A stretch of DNA of 7,516 nt from contig JAKAMV010000486.1 of NCBI GenBank assembly GCA_021812735.1, positions 1 to 7,516 of the forward strand, written 5' to 3'. Position numbers and translations under genes: made by a program. The notes below the pieces were generated by a model that saw only the letters and a list, made by a program, of their open reading frames with translations, was not told the origin of the DNA and searched no databases. The DNA is from Chloroflexota bacterium. GTDB lineage: Bacteria; Chloroflexota; Limnocylindria; Limnocylindrales; CSP1-4. This document shows, piece by piece, positions 5,626-7,516 of this stretch (the first letter of the stretch is position 1; the number at the start of each line of letters is the position of its first letter).

Positions 5626-6831
5626 ATGTCGCGACCAAGGGTCGCCGTCATCGGGGCCGGACCGGCCGGCAGCACCGCCGCCCGGCTCCTCGCCGAGCGC
5701 GGCGCCGACGTCACCCTCTTCGAGGCCCGCCGCCTGCCGCGCCCCAAGGTGTGCGGCGGCGGCCTGACCCCGAAGGCCCAGCGGCTCGTCCCGCGCGAGG
5801 CGCTCGAGGTGGTCGAGCGCCGGATCGACCGGGTGGAGCTCCGGACGCCCCACCTCGGATCGTTCCGCATCGACGCGCCCGAGGCGACGATCGCGATGGT
5901 CGAGCGGACACGGTTCGACCTCGCCCTGGTCGAGGCCACGGCGCGCGCCGGGGCCGAGGTCCGGGATGCGTCGCCGGTGCATGACATCGTCGAAGACGAG
6001 ACCGGCGTGGCGATCCGAACGGCGGCCGACCGGTTCGCGGCGGATGCCGCGGTCGTCGCCGACGGCGAACCGAGCGGCGTGTCCCGCCGGCTAGGCCTCG
6101 GTGGCTCAGCGCACCGGCTCGCCCTGGCGCTCGAGGTCGACCTGCCGTTCTCCTCGGTCGTCGCGCCCGATACGGCTGTGCTGGCCTTCGGTCTGCGGGG
6201 CGGCTACGGCTGGTACTTCCCGAAGGGCGACCATGCCAGCGTCGGCGTGGGCTCGTATCGCACCTCCGAGCATCGCCGGCTGCGAGGCGATCTGGCTCGC
6301 CTCGCCCTCGGTCTCGGCCTCGATGTCAGCGCTGGGCGCGTGCGCGGGCACTGGATCCCCCAGGGGCTCCGCACAGGCCCGCTCGCCTCGGACCGGGTCG
6401 TCCTGGCGGGCGACGCGGCCGCGACGGCCGATGCCCTGTTCGGCGAGGGGATCGCGTACGCGCTCCTGTCTGGGATCGCGGCGGCCCAGTCCGTCGGCGA
6501 CTGGGCCGACGGCGCGATCGGCTCGCTCCGCGACCACGACCGTCGGCTGCGCCTCGTGATGTCCCCGTCGCTCGACCGCCTCCGCATGGTCGCGCTCGCA
6601 GCTGAGGCGTCCATCACCTTGGCGCTCCTCGGCGTGCGGCTGAGCCACGGCGTGCGTGAGCGGGCGATCGACGCCATCGCCGGGCGGTCGGCGCCGTTCG
6701 CCATCGACGGCCGGTGCGAGCTCGCTTGTGCCTGTGGGCTGCATGCCGCCGAGCTCGCGCCGCGGGCGCTGTTCGTCGAACCGGCGGGCTGTGATCGCTG
6801 CACATGGTGCCTGGCGGCGTGCGCCGTCTGA
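5626..6831 (+). CDS. FAD-dependent oxidoreductase, geranylgeranyl reductase family, with C-terminal 4-Cys motif
   Basis: This 401-residue flavoprotein belongs to the geranylgeranyl reductase / FixC-like group (COG0644 type). The N-terminal Rossmann motif VIGAGPAGS (residues 8-16) is followed by an acidic E33 that would bind the ADP ribose. The family's KVCGGGL motif is at 41-47, and the second FAD motif VVLAGDAAATADALFGEG has its GD at 262-263. Members reduce isoprenoid double bonds or pass electrons to quinones; the substrate here is unknown. The last 40 residues are unusual: C364, C368 and C370, then C389-x2-C392-x2-C395-x3-C399, the spacing of a [4Fe-4S] ferredoxin motif, two residues from the C-terminus. 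The motif is in frame with no sign of frameshift. The ATG at 5626 has no clear ribosome binding site and likely relies on coupling to the upstream gene. A strong hairpin 55 bases after the stop probably ends the operon. Confidence 0.88.
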   Translation: MSRPRVAVIGAGPAGSTAARLLAERGADVTLFEARRLPRPKVCGGGLTPKAQRLVPREALEVVERRIDRVELRTPHLGSFRIDAPEATIAMVERTRFDLALVEATARAGAEVRDASPVHDIVEDETGVAIRTAADRFAADAAVVADGEPSGVSRRLGLGGSAHRLALALEVDLPFSSVVAPDTAVLAFGLRGGYGWYFPKGDHASVGVGSYRTSEHRRLRGDLARLALGLGLDVSAGRVRGHWIPQGLRTGPLASDRVVLAGDAAATADALFGEGIAYALLSGIAAAQSVGDWADGAIGSLRDHDRRLRLVMSPSLDRLRMVALAAEASITLALLGVRLSHGVRERAIDAIAGRSAPFAIDGRCELACACGLHAAELAPRALFVEPAGCDRCTWCLAACAV

Positions 6832-6885
6832 CGCCTCGGCGGCGCGCCGGACCAGCTCCCGACCGTGCCGGCCAGCTGATCCGAG

Positions 6886-6908
6886 CCGACGCGGAGCTCC
6901 CGCGTCGG
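6886..6908 (+). terminator. Hairpin terminator candidate after the flavoprotein gene
   Basis: CCGACGCGG (6886-6894) pairs perfectly with CCGCGTCGG (6900-6908) around a 5-base loop, AGCTC. It lies 55 bases after the stop at 6831. A second, imperfect stem at 6848-6883 (CGGACCAGCT against AGCTGATCCG, one mismatch) precedes it. No T-tract follows. It separates the flavoprotein operon from the next repeat-controlled unit. Confidence 0.55.
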
Positions 6909-6945
6909 GCGGAGGCAGGCGGGCGGTGCCGAGTGGGACCGGAAG

Positions 6946-6974
6946 TCTCATCCACGGCTCACTCTGGATTCATC
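6946..6974 (+). promoter_or_regulatory. Third triple 11-base-phased direct repeat
   Basis: Units TCTCATC (6946-6952), GCTCACT (6957-6963) and ATTCATC (6968-6974) have 4-base spacers, with TCA cores exactly 11 bases apart. They are more divergent than the copies at 919-947 and 5225-5253 but keep the same YTCA core, phase and number of units. The site follows the flavoprotein terminator and would control the small genes ending at 7416. A further TTCAT at 6993-6997 is out of phase. Confidence 0.55.
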
Positions 6975-7027
6975 GGCGGCGGCCAGCGTCGGTTCATGAT
7001 CAGCATCGCTGGCGAACGCTGAACCCG

Positions 7028-7177
7028 ATGGGCTCGATTCGCGCCGCCATGAGCGCAAGCGCCGTCGTCGGCCTGGCTACCGGCGGCATGACGCCTCCAG
7101 CAGCAACGGGGGTGACGGGTGCGACCGGATCGGCCGTCCCCACGCGCTCGAGCACCGGCATGGGAGGAGGCTCATGA
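7028..7177 (+). CDS. Doubtful 49-residue Gly/Ala/Thr-rich small ORF
   Basis: ATG at 7028 opens a frame of 49 residues ending in TGA at 7175-7177, which overlaps the next ATG as ATGA, the classic sign of translational coupling. Against it: no ribosome binding site precedes 7028 (nor the in-frame ATG at 7049), about a quarter of codons end in A or T, clearly more than in neighbouring genes, and no domain is recognisable. The N-terminal third is mildly hydrophobic, the rest Gly/Thr/Ser/Ala. It may be a small membrane-linked peptide, or just the leader of the next gene. Confidence 0.22.
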   Translation: MGSIRAAMSASAVVGLATGGMTPPAATGVTGATGSAVPTRSSTGMGGGS

Positions 7178-7416
7178 CCCGGGAGCACCGACCGGTCCGG
7201 AGGTTCCGCGCCCACGTCCCGGTCAGCACCGACGCGCGGACGAGTGACCGCCGATACGAGCGCCTGCTCGAGGCCCACCCGGGCATCCACCGGGCGGTGG
7301 CCGCAAGGGAGGGACGCCTGCTCATCATCGACTACGACCCGCTCGTCCTCGGGCTCGCCGACCTCGCCGCGATCGTCAGGCTCGGTGGAGTCCCGGTCGC
7401 GCCCGGTGACGGCTGA
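7174..7416 (+). CDS. Small Cys-less protein with HMA-like pattern
   Basis: This 80-residue soluble protein has a basic first 27 residues, then a segment at about 28-75 with the beta-alpha-beta-beta-alpha-beta pattern of heavy-metal-associated (HMA) domains. It reads YERLLEAHPGIHRAV, then RLLIIDYDP, then LADLAAIVRLGGVPV. It lines up in pattern with residues 20-64 of the ATPase in this window, including the 'YD' after the third strand and 'L..I...G' in the second helix. It has no cysteine, so the usual CxxC metal site is absent; His35 and His39 are the only candidate ligands in that region. The GGAGGAGG at 7163-7170 is a strong ribosome binding site just before ATG 7174. Similar Cys-less HMA-like proteins occur near metal ATPases, but the function is not known. 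The fold is inferred from pattern only. Confidence 0.72.
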   Translation: MTREHRPVRRFRAHVPVSTDARTSDRRYERLLEAHPGIHRAVAAREGRLLIIDYDPLVLGLADLAAIVRLGGVPVAPGDG

Positions 7417-7433
7417 CCTCGAGGGCGATCGCG

Positions 7434-7452
7434 GTCCGGATATGACCCGGAC
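7434..7452 (+). terminator. Weak hairpin after the HMA-like gene
   Basis: GTCCGG (7434-7439) pairs with CCGGAC (7447-7452) around a 7-base loop, starting 18 bases after the stop at 7416. It is a 6-bp stem followed by an A-rich stretch rather than a T-tract. It may end the upstream transcript, but the evidence is thin. Confidence 0.3.
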
Positions 7453-7456
7453 AACA

Positions 7457-7472
7457 ACTACACACCTGTCGT
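7457..7472. promoter_or_regulatory. Imperfect dyad with TGTCGT half-site before an off-window gene
   Basis: ACTACA (7457-7462) and TGTCGT (7467-7472) form an inverted repeat with one mismatch and a 4-base spacer. TGTCGT is the exact half-site of the ATPase operator at 996-1026. AGGAG at 7507-7511 near the window edge looks like a ribosome binding site for a gene starting just outside. The stretch 7453-7480 is the most AT-rich of the area, fitting a promoter. The same regulator could act here; with one half-site degenerate, this is tentative. Confidence 0.4.
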
Positions 7473-7516
7473 AACATCGGGCGACCCTCGCGCACCACAC
7501 GGTGATAGGAGCCCGG

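Noticed and set aside
1..7516. CRISPR arrays, tRNA/rRNA genes, insertion sequences or att sites
   Set aside because: No regularly spaced long repeats, cloverleaf-like sequence, transposase frame or terminal inverted repeats were seen on either strand.

Overview
The window is high-GC bacterial DNA with strong G/C preference at third codon positions, Shine-Dalgarno starts and almost no T-tract terminators. Gene content (DoxX, copper-type P-ATPase, YHS, DUF5676-like protein, geranylgeranyl-reductase-like flavoprotein) fits an accessory metal-handling region of an actinobacterial or Chloroflexota-type organism. No marker gene here fixes the taxon.

Layout. 21-566: DoxX-family membrane protein, followed by a perfect 12-bp-stem hairpin. 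567-1067: 500 bases without a convincing gene, ending in a layered control region. It has three CTCAG units at exact 11-base spacing, then two copies of a 14-base dyad overlapping a candidate promoter. 1068-3545: P1B-type metal ATPase of CopB-like build with a His/Met-rich N-terminus and an unusual CPD transmembrane motif. 3661-3855: small YHS-domain protein with a His-rich tail. 3856-4110: convergent intergenic region with a perfect 28-bp palindrome. 4111-5142 (minus): EamA/DMT-type permease. 5143-5348: divergent intergenic region with a second 11-base-phased triple repeat and a long hairpin. 5349-5618 and 5626-6831: DUF5676-like small membrane protein and a flavoprotein of the geranylgeranyl reductase family that ends in a ferredoxin-type four-cysteine motif, then a terminator-like hairpin. 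6946-6974: third triple repeat. 7174-7416: small Cys-less protein with an HMA-like pattern. The window ends in a probable promoter and ribosome binding site for a gene lying outside.

How it may work together (inference): the same 7+4 direct-repeat architecture, typical of OmpR/PhoB-family response regulators, precedes the ATPase, the DUF5676/flavoprotein pair and the HMA-like gene. These three units may therefore form one regulon for copper or a related metal. The ATPase would export the ion, YHS and HMA-like proteins would bind or hand over metal, and the membrane protein plus flavoprotein would do a linked redox job. A second regulator is suggested by the tandem dyads on the ATPase promoter and a related imperfect site near the right end. 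No regulator gene lies in the window.
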